Shown: piece after piece, positions 34,140-41,913 of the stretch
Layout of the letters: every line of letters begins with the position of its first letter
How positions within the stretch are numbered: position 1 is the stretch's first letter
Assembly (NCBI GenBank): GCA_017524385.1
Contig: JAFWSS010000224.1
Span: 1 to 52,898, forward strand
Source of the DNA: Prevotella sp.
GTDB lineage: Bacteria; Bacteroidota; Bacteroidia; Bacteroidales; Bacteroidaceae
DNA: 52,898 nt
Direction: 5' to 3'
The notes under the pieces: generated by a model
What the model was told of the DNA's origin: nothing
What the model saw: only the letters and a program-made list of their open reading frames with translations
Database searches by the model: none
Translations under genes and position numbers: made by a program

Positions 34140-34289
34140 TTTTTTAGTAGTTTGCTTATCGGGTGTAAAGGTATGAAAAAAGTGTGAGATATCTTGTAAA
34201 TATCTTTGAAAAATGCTTTCATGGCCGTCTTGATTCTCTTTGCGTGTCTTGTCAGTCCTCTCTCTTCCTCTTTCTTCCTCTCGGTCTCC

Positions 34290-35606
34290 TCAGTTCCTCA
34301 GCACGGCGTCCTCTTCATCTGCCATTTGATTGACTTTCTCCACATATTCATTCCATATCTTGTCGAGGCGTATGGCAGTGGTGTCGTCCAGGATTACTCC
34401 AGAATGACCTTCTTCCCAGTTGAACTCAGGTATTGCCTTGCTCAATGCATCTGTAGTCAACAAGAGCGGCGACTTGTCAGGGTGAATCATGTGGCTCAGC
34501 CTCATCCTGATGTAATACACCTTCCTGCCCTTTCCGCTCCAATCCTCATCGGAGTATGGCGTGCCGATGATGGTGCCCCGCATCACGACGCCATGCTTTC
34601 CTTCTCCTGTGCGAATCATGAAGAACTTGTCGCCTATATATGCCTTCTGGTAATCCCAGATGCTCCAGTCATAATAAAAGCCATCGTCCTGGAAATCATC
34701 CATGGCTTCCTCAAACTCACACAACTTGTAGTTGCTGATGTCTGTGTTCCACCTCATGATGAACGTCTTGCGGAAATTCTCCTTGACTATGCCCTCGGCC
34801 TTGTCAAAAAGTTCGTTCCATCGTTCCTCATCCATCTTGAACAGAAGAACTTGTGCGACATCCAGTCTAACGAACTCGTATTCCCTGTCCATCAAACGAC
34901 AGAAATCCTCGAATTTCACCATCTTGCAAGTATTCTTCTTCATCATACCCACATACTGACAGGTTCCGATGAATACATCATCCGAATTATCCACCACCCT
35001 GATGGAACTGAGTTCCTCGTCGGCGGCGACATGGCGTTTTTCTTCTATCACACCCTTCGCATCCAGGCCTATCCGTTGCAATTCGCTGAAATCTTCAAAA
35101 GCCGAAGAGGCGCCATCCGTGTTCTCTTCATCTGCTAGGTATTGTGAGGGTTCCAAATGAAAATCCCGATTCACACCAGCCAAAACAATTCTTTCACCTT
35201 TGTTGAGTGTCTCTTTCATATTATTGCGACGCAGGTTCCATTGTTCCTCTGCATCACAATCCGTCAAATTCACCGTCTTTTCGTCCTCGTCTGTGATTCT
35301 TGCCGTGCGATGCACCTGCTTGACGGCATTCAAGAAGGCATAGCAAAGACGAACATCCAACTCGGAAGCAAACCAAGGGAGTTCAACAATGATGTTTCCT
35401 CCTATACGTTGCTTGACGTTGACACCTTGTGTTGAAGCGTTGTCCGTCATCAAAGTGAAATAATCCGTCTCGGTATCCTTAGGGCTGTCATACCGTCTCA
35501 TCACGCACAAATCGTCGGCATGGCCTTTGAACAGCAGCATTGTACGTTCAATGACTTTTTGCTCATAGAATTGGCGGATTCCTTTTATAGTGAACTTGGA
35601 AATCAT
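34290..35606 (-). CDS. Hypothetical cytoplasmic protein, 438 residues, PUA/EVE-like C-terminus
   Basis: There is no signal peptide or membrane segment. The N-terminal part (MISKFTIKGIRQFYEQKVIERTMLLFKGHADDLCVMRRYDS) is followed by an acidic, helix-rich middle (QYVGMMKKNTCKMVKFEDFCRLMDREYEFVRLDVAQVLLF). From about residue 320 the sequence YIGDKFFMIRTGEGKHGVVMRGTIIGTPY...VYYIRMRLSHMIHP resembles the start of PUA/EVE-like beta-barrels. This is an impression, not a confirmed domain. I do not recognise the whole protein and assign no function. It is monocistronic; upstream lies a repeat region. Confidence 0.75.
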   Translation of the reverse strand: MISKFTIKGIRQFYEQKVIERTMLLFKGHADDLCVMRRYDSPKDTETDYFTLMTDNASTQGVNVKQRIGGNIIVELPWFASELDVRLCYAFLNAVKQVHRTARITDEDEKTVNLTDCDAEEQWNLRRNNMKETLNKGERIVLAGVNRDFHLEPSQYLADEENTDGASSAFEDFSELQRIGLDAKGVIEEKRHVAADEELSSIRVVDNSDDVFIGTCQYVGMMKKNTCKMVKFEDFCRLMDREYEFVRLDVAQVLLFKMDEERWNELFDKAEGIVKENFRKTFIMRWNTDISNYKLCEFEEAMDDFQDDGFYYDWSIWDYQKAYIGDKFFMIRTGEGKHGVVMRGTIIGTPYSDEDWSGKGRKVYYIRMRLSHMIHPDKSPLLLTTDALSKAIPEFNWEEGHSGVILDDTTAIRLDKIWNEYVEKVNQMADEEDAVLRN

Positions 35607-35782
35607 ATTATTCTCCTTTAGTTGTGCTCATGCTCCCTGCAATGATGGCGATGGTGTGGCATCACCATAGGAGTGGGGGCGAATCTTGGTATGCTCGTTT
35701 TATGATGCAAAATTAGAATGAGGCTGTCTCAAATCACGGGACAACCTCAAAGAATTTTCTTGTATGTGACGATGAAATAATT

Positions 35783-35875
35783 AACTCAAGTTTCGCATTC
35801 GCTCAACTTTCTGGAGTTAAAGAGGAGATAAAGGGGAGTTAAAGGGGAGTTAAAGGGGAGTTAAAGGGACATATG
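35783..35875 (-). repeat. CATATG/YYTTTAACTCC element, locus 4 (5 units plus tail), reverse
   Basis: On the minus strand GCATATGTCCC is followed by five 11-bp units (35813-35867; one is variant, TTTATCTCC). The tail AGAAAGTTGAGCGAATGCGAAACTTG follows (given here as two words: AGAAAGTTGAGCGAA and TGCGAAACTTG), then AGTTAATTATTT. The tail matches loci 2 and 5. Confidence 0.85.
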
Positions 35876-35886
35876 CCCACTTATGC

Positions 35887-35930
35887 CGCTATTTTTCGAC
35901 GCGGTTGGATTATTAATGCCAGACGGCCTG
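35887..35930. repeat. TTTTTCGAC...GGATTATTAATGCC...GACGGCCTG repeat, copy 1
   Basis: TTTTTCGACGCGGTTGGATTATTAATGCCAGACGGCCTG (as words: TTTTTCGACGCGGTTGG, ATTATTAATGCCAGACGG, CCTG) matches 47872-47910 with few differences. It lies directly beyond locus 4, so two repeat families abut here. Confidence 0.75.
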
Positions 35931-35950
35931 CCATTTCCATACCATGGTTT

Positions 35951-36631
35951 CTACACTTTCAAGAACTCCAGCACCTCTTTGTTGAATGCCTGTGGGCACT
36001 CGTTGGCGATGAAATGGCTTCCCTTGATGAAGACAAGCCGGGCGTCGGGAATGCTTTGAGCTATCAACCGTGTATGTTCTTCCTTGATTATGTCGTCGGT
36101 ACCGGCCATCACAAGGGTCTTTGCCTGTATTCCTTTGAGTTCTTCCGGCGACACATTGGGGTCATTGACCATCAACCCAAGCATCTCAGCATGCAATTTT
36201 GCAGATTTGCTCATTCTTGCAAACAAACGGGCAAACCTGTAACCTATTTCAATGGGTGTCTGCACGGAGCATTTTACACCTTTTGCATTCAGGTTGGCGC
36301 CATTGAGAATCAGGCGGTTCACACGGTCGGGGTGCTTCAAGGCAAAGATCATGGCGATATTGCCACCATCAGAGAACCCCAGCACATGGGCTTTCTTTAT
36401 TTGGTGTACATCCATGAAGCCAAGAAGGTCGTCGGCAAACTGCCTGATGGTGAAGGGAGCATTGCCCCTGGGAGTTTTCCCATGGCCCCTGGTGTCTATC
36501 GCATAGACATGGTAATGACGGGCAAACTCATCTATCTGACCTTGGAAATAGTCACTATTCTCGCCATTCCCATGTAGGAGAATCAATGCCTCTCCCTGGC
36601 CCTTTTCCATGAAAAAATGCTCTATGTCCAT
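35951..36631 (-). CDS. Alpha/beta-hydrolase fold protein
   Basis: This is a 226-residue single-domain hydrolase without a signal peptide. The oxyanion strand (ALILLHGNGENSDYF), the nucleophile elbow GFSDGG, the acid in VMAGTDDIIKEEH and the histidine in KGSHFIANE are all present. The substrate is not visible; esterases, lactonases and C-C hydrolases share this pattern. It starts 36 bp after the GH115 stop codon on the same strand, so it is probably co-transcribed. A cytoplasmic esterase acting on imported decorated oligosaccharides is a plausible role, but this is inference. Confidence 0.88.
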   Translation of the reverse strand: MDIEHFFMEKGQGEALILLHGNGENSDYFQGQIDEFARHYHVYAIDTRGHGKTPRGNAPFTIRQFADDLLGFMDVHQIKKAHVLGFSDGGNIAMIFALKHPDRVNRLILNGANLNAKGVKCSVQTPIEIGYRFARLFARMSKSAKLHAEMLGLMVNDPNVSPEELKGIQAKTLVMAGTDDIIKEEHTRLIAQSIPDARLVFIKGSHFIANECPQAFNKEVLEFLKV

Positions 36632-36667
36632 AATTGTCGGGGTTGATGATGACCGACGGCCTGAAAG

Positions 36668-39172
36668 TCACTTGTCACTTCCCAAAGATTTATGGCCTAT
36701 GACGATGTCGCGTTTGGGGGCGCCATACGTGATTTTTTGGATGATTTGTCCCGGTTCTGCCATGATGATCGTCAGTGTGTGGTGCTTTTGGTTCGTCTTG
36801 TTCGTAAAGGAGATGGTGAAGTCGCGGCGGTTCTCCAGCACTTGGAGTTTCCAGGGGTGGCTCCATTCCTCGCAGGAGTGCACGCAGACGATGGGGTCGC
36901 TACCGTCGAAACTCACGGCATAGCGACAAACCGTGTTGCCGCTGCGTGGCCAGAAGGGGATGCTGGAGATGTTGACCTCGATGACGGGGAGGGCGTTCTT
37001 GATGGGGATGTCTATGCGTGGCAAGGCTGGGTTGCCGGGGTCGAAGTCCGTGGCGGTGGTGGGAAAACTGCCGTCCGTGGCTCCAAGGGCAGCGTCAGAT
37101 GGCTCGCCGAGTTGCAAGCCGACCCAGTCGGTGCCTATCCCTTCGAGAAGACGGAAGGGTGGGGTGGGGGCAAGGTTCCTGAAATCCACTTTGTTCTCGA
37201 GGTCGAAGTGCCGTTGGTCGTCGCGCAGGCGGTAGATGTCGGTTGGCTTGTCGCCGACCTGGGGCATCTGCTGATATTTGGCGCAGAAACCGGGGGGAAT
37301 CTCGCTGACCATCTCGGCCCACTTGCCATCGAGTTGCTCGTCATACCGCTTTCGTAACTGTTCTATCTTGTCATTGGCGTTAAGCGCCATCTCGGCGTAA
37401 ATGGCACTGCCGGTCTCGTGATTGCGCTGGGCGTAGAGGAACTTGCGGTTCATCTGGCAGGCGGAGTGCACCGCATAGCCCAGCATCTGGAAGAGGGCGG
37501 GGCGTTGCTCTGGCTCGATGTCGCGTTCTATCATGTCATAGGCTTCACAGATGTTCTCATAGTCAAGAAGCCGTTCTTGTGCGCTTCCGTCGTCAAAGGA
37601 GAAGTCGGTGTCGTGCAGGGCGTCGAGAGCATCGCCGCTCCACTCGAACTCATAGCCCATGAATTCGGGCTTGCGGTCCCAGGCAAGGCGGTAGTAGTTG
37701 TCAAGGATGAATTGGAACTGGGCAGCAAGTGCTGGAAGCCGCGAGCCCATGTCGTCGCGATTCGTCAGGAACGTACGAGCGAGCCACATGGCCTGGTATT
37801 GGTTGACGTTGTCGTAGGAGAAAGCGTTGAAATCGTAGGCCATGTCCATGAACATCTGGGTCTCCAACTCGCCGGGCTTGATGTCGCCGACGTTGAGCAG
37901 CCTATAACGGTCGGCGCCGGCCTCGTATGCCTTCTTCAACTCGTAGTACATCAGCATCGGGGCGGTGCTGGGGAGCCAGAGGTAGTCGTGGGGGGTGCCT
38001 AGGTAGCTGATATGGTAATAGACGCCGCTGCCGCCCTTGCGCTGGCGCTCGGCAGCGTTTGAGACTCTCTTCATATAGCCATAGTTGTCGTCGGGCCAGA
38101 CGATGGTGACATCATCGGGCACACGCAAGCCTGCGTCGTAGATGTCGAGCGTCTCCTTGTAGGGCACGAAAATCTGGGGCAATTGCTCGGCCTTCGTCTT
38201 CTTGTATTTCGTGAGGATGGCGCGCTGCTCGGCGAATACTTTCTCCAATGTCCGTGCACGGTCTTTGGGGGCCGACGGGCCGTGCATGGCCTCGTCGTGC
38301 AGGCCGCGCATGCCCATCGTGTAGATGTTGTCATACCGGGCCGTCTCACGGATGCGGTCGTCGAGTTTCTTGAGGATGGTGGCGCCGTTGGTCTCGTAGT
38401 TCCACTCTCCGTCGCGAGCCTTGTCCCACTCCGAGGGTGCGGCGTTGTTGAAGAGCAGTGGCTCGCAGTGGCTGGTGGTGATCATGATCCCCCATTTGTC
38501 GGCTATCTTCTGACTCTCAGGGTGACTATAGAACGCTCCCGTGCATGTGTGCATGGCGGGAGCCAGTATGTTGCCTTTCAGACGGAGAATCAGTTCGCAG
38601 ACACGGTCGTAGGTCTTGGGACCGATGTCTCCAAGGTCTTTTTCGTAATTCAGTGCCGCCCATGTCTTCAATCCCCAGTCTTCGTCGTTGATGAATACGC
38701 CACGATACTTGACTGTCGGTGACTGGCTGACAAGGTTCTCCGAATAGTCGAAGACTCGTTTGTTGGCTTTGTCGATGCCCACGTCGGCAAACCAATACCA
38801 CGGACTGACGCCTATCGCCTCGCTCACATGCAGCACGCCATAGGCAAGGCCTCGGGCATCGGAGCCTGTGATATAAAGGTTCTCGTTCTTGGTGTCGATG
38901 GCATACCGCTCCCACGAGCCGCGGAGTTCGCGATGAAGGCCGGAGCATTCGACGGTGCTAAGGATGATGCTGGGGCCGTTGCCCTTTTTCGTATCGATGG
39001 AGGGTCTTACGCCTGATACTCGTTCGATATCATCCGACAGCACCTGCGCCATTTGTCTTGCCAATGGCTTGTCCTTCTTGTCATAAACAATCGTTGCCTG
39101 TGTGAGATTCACAGCCTGGATTGCTTGGAAGCAAATGGTCAGGATGATGGTTGATATTGCCCTGTTCATCAT
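36668..39172 (-). CDS. GH115 alpha-glucuronidase
   Basis: This 834-residue exported glycosidase of family GH115 removes glucuronic or 4-O-methylglucuronic acid from xylan, including internal residues. The signal peptide is MMNRAISTIILTICFQAIQA. Family features include the N-terminal SGVRPSID...IDTKNENLYITGSDARGLAYGVLHVSEAIGVSPWYWFADV region, and the TIM-barrel segments YRGVFINDEDWGL, LKGNILAPAMH, YTMGMRGLHDEAMHG and VWPDDNYGYMKR. The final beta domain carries SSIPFWPRSGNTVCRYAVSFD. Length is family-typical, perhaps lacking the longest accessory C-terminus. It is first in a pair with the alpha/beta hydrolase. Either of two adjacent Mets may start it. Confidence 0.93.
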   Translation of the reverse strand: MMNRAISTIILTICFQAIQAVNLTQATIVYDKKDKPLARQMAQVLSDDIERVSGVRPSIDTKKGNGPSIILSTVECSGLHRELRGSWERYAIDTKNENLYITGSDARGLAYGVLHVSEAIGVSPWYWFADVGIDKANKRVFDYSENLVSQSPTVKYRGVFINDEDWGLKTWAALNYEKDLGDIGPKTYDRVCELILRLKGNILAPAMHTCTGAFYSHPESQKIADKWGIMITTSHCEPLLFNNAAPSEWDKARDGEWNYETNGATILKKLDDRIRETARYDNIYTMGMRGLHDEAMHGPSAPKDRARTLEKVFAEQRAILTKYKKTKAEQLPQIFVPYKETLDIYDAGLRVPDDVTIVWPDDNYGYMKRVSNAAERQRKGGSGVYYHISYLGTPHDYLWLPSTAPMLMYYELKKAYEAGADRYRLLNVGDIKPGELETQMFMDMAYDFNAFSYDNVNQYQAMWLARTFLTNRDDMGSRLPALAAQFQFILDNYYRLAWDRKPEFMGYEFEWSGDALDALHDTDFSFDDGSAQERLLDYENICEAYDMIERDIEPEQRPALFQMLGYAVHSACQMNRKFLYAQRNHETGSAIYAEMALNANDKIEQLRKRYDEQLDGKWAEMVSEIPPGFCAKYQQMPQVGDKPTDIYRLRDDQRHFDLENKVDFRNLAPTPPFRLLEGIGTDWVGLQLGEPSDAALGATDGSFPTTATDFDPGNPALPRIDIPIKNALPVIEVNISSIPFWPRSGNTVCRYAVSFDGSDPIVCVHSCEEWSHPWKLQVLENRRDFTISFTNKTNQKHHTLTIIMAEPGQIIQKITYGAPKRDIVIGHKSLGSDK

Positions 39173-39302
39173 GGTTGTCTTCTACTATGATTGGTGAGTT
39201 GCCGTTTACCTCATGAAGATGCACGTCTTCTTTCCTCTTTTCATATCTGTCGGGGGCGTTTTGCTTCTGCATCAAAAACCTCTTCGAGACCTTGTGGATG
39301 CA

Positions 39303-40343
39303 TCAGTCTTTGTGTTGTCCGGAAAATCTGAACATCTTCCCGTCGAAGGTGTAGGTCACATATGCATCGTTGAGCCAATAGTGGTTTTCTCTGTCGGTCA
39401 CTCGCAGATAGATGGTCTTGGTCTTCTCGTCATATTTAGCCACCCAGTCTTTCTCGGGGCCATCCGTATTGTATAACACATAGGGAGCTTTGTGCTCTTC
39501 CGTGTCGAAAACAACGGGATGGATGATTTTTTCTCCTTCTATCGCCTCGGCATTGTAGGTGGTATAAAGACGGCCCTCACTATGAGTCTTTTTCAGCAGA
39601 TAGACGGTTTTCCCTTTCACCTTGAGGGTGTGGACTTCCTCCACTAATCCCCAGGAATCGTCATTCTCAACCATCGACACTACTGTCTGTCCGCTGTCTG
39701 TGAGATATTGCCGGATGCAGGTGACGCTGACTATCATCCTCCACTCTCCTGAAAGATAGCTATAGTATCTGATACGCCCGTCGGCAGAAGTGGCCACCGT
39801 GACACCTGGATCAAGAGCTTCTTCGAACATATAGGGAGGACACTCCATGAAATCGGGATGTTCTTGCAGAAGCTTCAATAGTTTCTCATCCCATTTTTTC
39901 TGAAAATAAATATCCTTTTCGTGATAGACGAATTCCTCAGGGGTGCCTTCCTCCACTTCTATTTCTACATCATACTTATGCTCTTCGTCCTTCTGCATGT
40001 CTCTCTGATAGGCAAGCAGCAGGTTTCTCAATTCCACTACTGGGGCATAATGCGGGTTGCTTGTCAGCGATGTCTCGAAGTCTGTCTTTAACTTTTCCAA
40101 CTTAAGGTTATATTCTTCGTCGAAGATTTCCGTATGATGATTCAGGTCATCGACAGCTTTCTCGTAGTCTTGATACAACTTTGCCAAGGCTATGGAATCT
40201 TTCCTCGGCAGCAACGCGCTTGCCCTCTCGGGCATCCCGGTCTCTTCTTTGCCCTTGTCTTTGGCATCCTTGCCAGACGATGTGCATGCGGCTGTAGCCA
40301 GAAAGACTGAAGCTATGACAAGCAAGTGTTTGATGAGTTTCAT
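39303..40343 (-). CDS. Lipoprotein of unknown function, 346 residues
   Basis: The signal MKLIKHLLVIASVFLATAAC gives a lipobox Cys20 (TAAC). A Lys-rich linker leads into a coiled-coil-like helix (IALAKLYQDYEKAVDDLNHHTEIFDEEYNLKLEKLKTDFE; about 50-90). A beta-rich domain then has YYSYLSGEWRMIVSVTCIRQYL and repeated hydrophobic/aromatic strands to the end (YVTYTFDGKMFRFSGQHKD). No family was recognised. The secreted protein gene at 40902 lies upstream on the same strand with a 76-bp gap, so the two may form one unit. Confidence 0.78.
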   Translation of the reverse strand: MKLIKHLLVIASVFLATAACTSSGKDAKDKGKEETGMPERASALLPRKDSIALAKLYQDYEKAVDDLNHHTEIFDEEYNLKLEKLKTDFETSLTSNPHYAPVVELRNLLLAYQRDMQKDEEHKYDVEIEVEEGTPEEFVYHEKDIYFQKKWDEKLLKLLQEHPDFMECPPYMFEEALDPGVTVATSADGRIRYYSYLSGEWRMIVSVTCIRQYLTDSGQTVVSMVENDDSWGLVEEVHTLKVKGKTVYLLKKTHSEGRLYTTYNAEAIEGEKIIHPVVFDTEEHKAPYVLYNTDGPEKDWVAKYDEKTKTIYLRVTDRENHYWLNDAYVTYTFDGKMFRFSGQHKD

Positions 40344-40419
40344 AATGCTTGATTCTTGTTTGTCGATACGGTTTTTCCTTTCATTACTGTATCGTAATAA
40401 GGATATCCCTTTGACTCAT

Positions 40420-40902
40420 CTACCAGTCTTTTACTAAGTTTGTCAATTTGGAAACCTTGTTCTTTTCAGACTGTGGGTGGATCAATACCAGGACTTTGCT
40501 GTGTCTTACCTCCCCGCCGGTGATTTTCTGCTTCAAATAAAATATGTTGCCCTTCTGTGTGTAACCTGATGCTATCCCTTTCGAAGATGCTCTATAAGTC
40601 ACATTCCTCACTTTCTCGGTAGGGCTGAGCCATACTCCTTCTTCTGGAAATTCGCCAATGGTGGACCAAGTGCCAAGCAACGACCAGTAGCATAACTGGA
40701 TGTTGCCTTTGGAAAAGACCTCGACGGTTGCTGGCACGTCTTCTACAAAGGTCTCCGTGCGAGTGTAGGTGCTCGGATACTTGAATTTTCCCTCTGTATG
40801 CCACCGCCATCCCTTTGAGAGTTTTTTAGGAGGTAAAGGTTTTTCGGCTACTACCCATCCCATACAGATGATAGACAACAAAATGATCATGTACTTCTTC
40901 AT
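40420..40902 (-). CDS. Secreted protein of unknown function, 160 residues
   Basis: The signal peptide is MKKYMIILLSIICMGWVVAE. The mature region begins KPLPPKKLSKGWRWHTEGKFKY and is beta-rich: VEDVPATVEVFSKGNIQLCYWSLLGTWSTIG and GNIFYLKQKI, with many aromatic residues. A resemblance in layout to the second half of the neighbouring 346-residue lipoprotein (a Y-x-Y/W-S-L-x-G-x-W strand: YSYLSGEWRMI versus YWSLLGTWSTI) suggests the two are related. No function can be assigned. Confidence 0.75.
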   Translation of the reverse strand: MKKYMIILLSIICMGWVVAEKPLPPKKLSKGWRWHTEGKFKYPSTYTRTETFVEDVPATVEVFSKGNIQLCYWSLLGTWSTIGEFPEEGVWLSPTEKVRNVTYRASSKGIASGYTQKGNIFYLKQKITGGEVRHSKVLVLIHPQSEKNKVSKLTNLVKDW

Positions 40903-41096
40903 ATCCTATAAGGTTTTTGTCTTGTTTTGGTAAAAATGAAAATATATACTCGGTAGGATTGTCAATTTGTAATTCTTCTAAATCCGACCAAGCGCGTAGT
41001 TAACTCGTGCGGTTCGTTGTAATTCATTGGCATAAAGGTGTTTCCTTTGCCGTCAAGCTCTTGTGAGTCAGAATAGATGAATGTATGCCTGCTCAA

Positions 41097-41489
41097 CTAT
41101 TTGACATACCCTTTGCCCTTGCATTTCTTACAGGTTTCCAGTTCAATGTCTATTTCACCCACATTGACGTCTTTATAACCATAGCATTCCGGGCAAAGGG
41201 TGACTGGAAGGAGATATTGTGCGGAGACCCATCCGTCCCTTTCGTCTCCTCCCCATTCCAACGGGCCTTGAATCAAACAGAATCCATTCTTTTTCTTCCC
41301 ACAGTCGGTGACGACATCTCCTTTTGACAGTTGTCGCTTATGGCTGGTATTGTTATCATAAACCGGATAGTTCTTGCCAGGACCGGTACGGACATTGACG
41401 TAATTGCCTGTACATACATAACCTTTCTGTTGTGCACTGACAACCAACGCTGTAAACAACAGCATCAATACGATTGAAATTCTTTTCAT
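41097..41489 (-). CDS. Secreted bacterial SH3 domain protein with a CxxC zinc-like tail
   Basis: This 130-residue exported protein has the signal MKRISIVLMLLFTALVVSAQ. An SH3b domain (about 22-92) is shown by VNVRTGPGKNYPVYDNN, LSKGDVV and DGWVSAQYL, typical of peptidoglycan-binding or modulating domains. The tail has two CxxC knuckles (LCPECYGYKDVNVG and CKKCKGKGYVK), resembling half of a DnaJ Cys-rich zinc finger. An SH3b joined to a zinc-finger-like tail in a periplasmic protein is unusual. A -7 element (TACTTTTG on the minus strand, 41557-41564) lies upstream. Confidence 0.85.
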   Translation of the reverse strand: MKRISIVLMLLFTALVVSAQQKGYVCTGNYVNVRTGPGKNYPVYDNNTSHKRQLSKGDVVTDCGKKKNGFCLIQGPLEWGGDERDGWVSAQYLLPVTLCPECYGYKDVNVGEIDIELETCKKCKGKGYVK

Positions 41490-41556
41490 AGCTTTTCGTT
41501 TGTTTGTTTATTCAGATTTTCTTCGGTGCCTATGATATGACACGTTATCAGTTTTG

Positions 41557-41564
41557 CAAAAGTA
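41557..41564 (-). promoter_or_regulatory. -7 element for the SH3-domain gene
   Basis: The minus strand reads TACTTTTG, an exact TAnnTTTG match, about 68 nt upstream of the start codon. No TTTG at the expected -33. Confidence 0.35.
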
Positions 41565-41742
41565 ATCATTTTTTTGCAAGTTATGATTGAAAAATCATAA
41601 AAATGCAATGAAAAGATTATTCTGTATGCAAATCTGTATGCGAAAAGGTGAAAGATGGTGCCGACGACACTGGTCCTGCGCTCATCCTGTGAGTCCAAAA
41701 GACTATCAATTTTTTTCCTAGTGCTAAACTGTCTGCAAAAAA

Positions 41743-41774
41743 TTTGGTCGTTAGCTCGTTTATTCGTATCTTTG
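41743..41774 (+). promoter_or_regulatory. Promoter of the GH2 gene
   Basis: TTTG (41743-41746), a 20-bp spacer and TATCTTTG (41767-41774) match the consensus exactly. The predicted leader is about 130 nt long, enough for post-transcriptional control. Confidence 0.65.
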
Positions 41775-41913
41775 GGCGTTGAAACCTAACATCATTATAG
41801 AAATTATAGTAATAAATGTAAATATGAGTTTACTTGGGAAGGGCGTTCACCGCTTTTTGTAAACCTGCCACTTGTTCAAGTGGACTCAAAAAACAATATC
41901 CAGGAATACCATC

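Noticed and set aside
41486-41698. A 70-codon minus-strand frame next to the SH3-domain gene
   Set aside because: It covers the promoter region of that gene and has a composition of AT-rich noncoding sequence.
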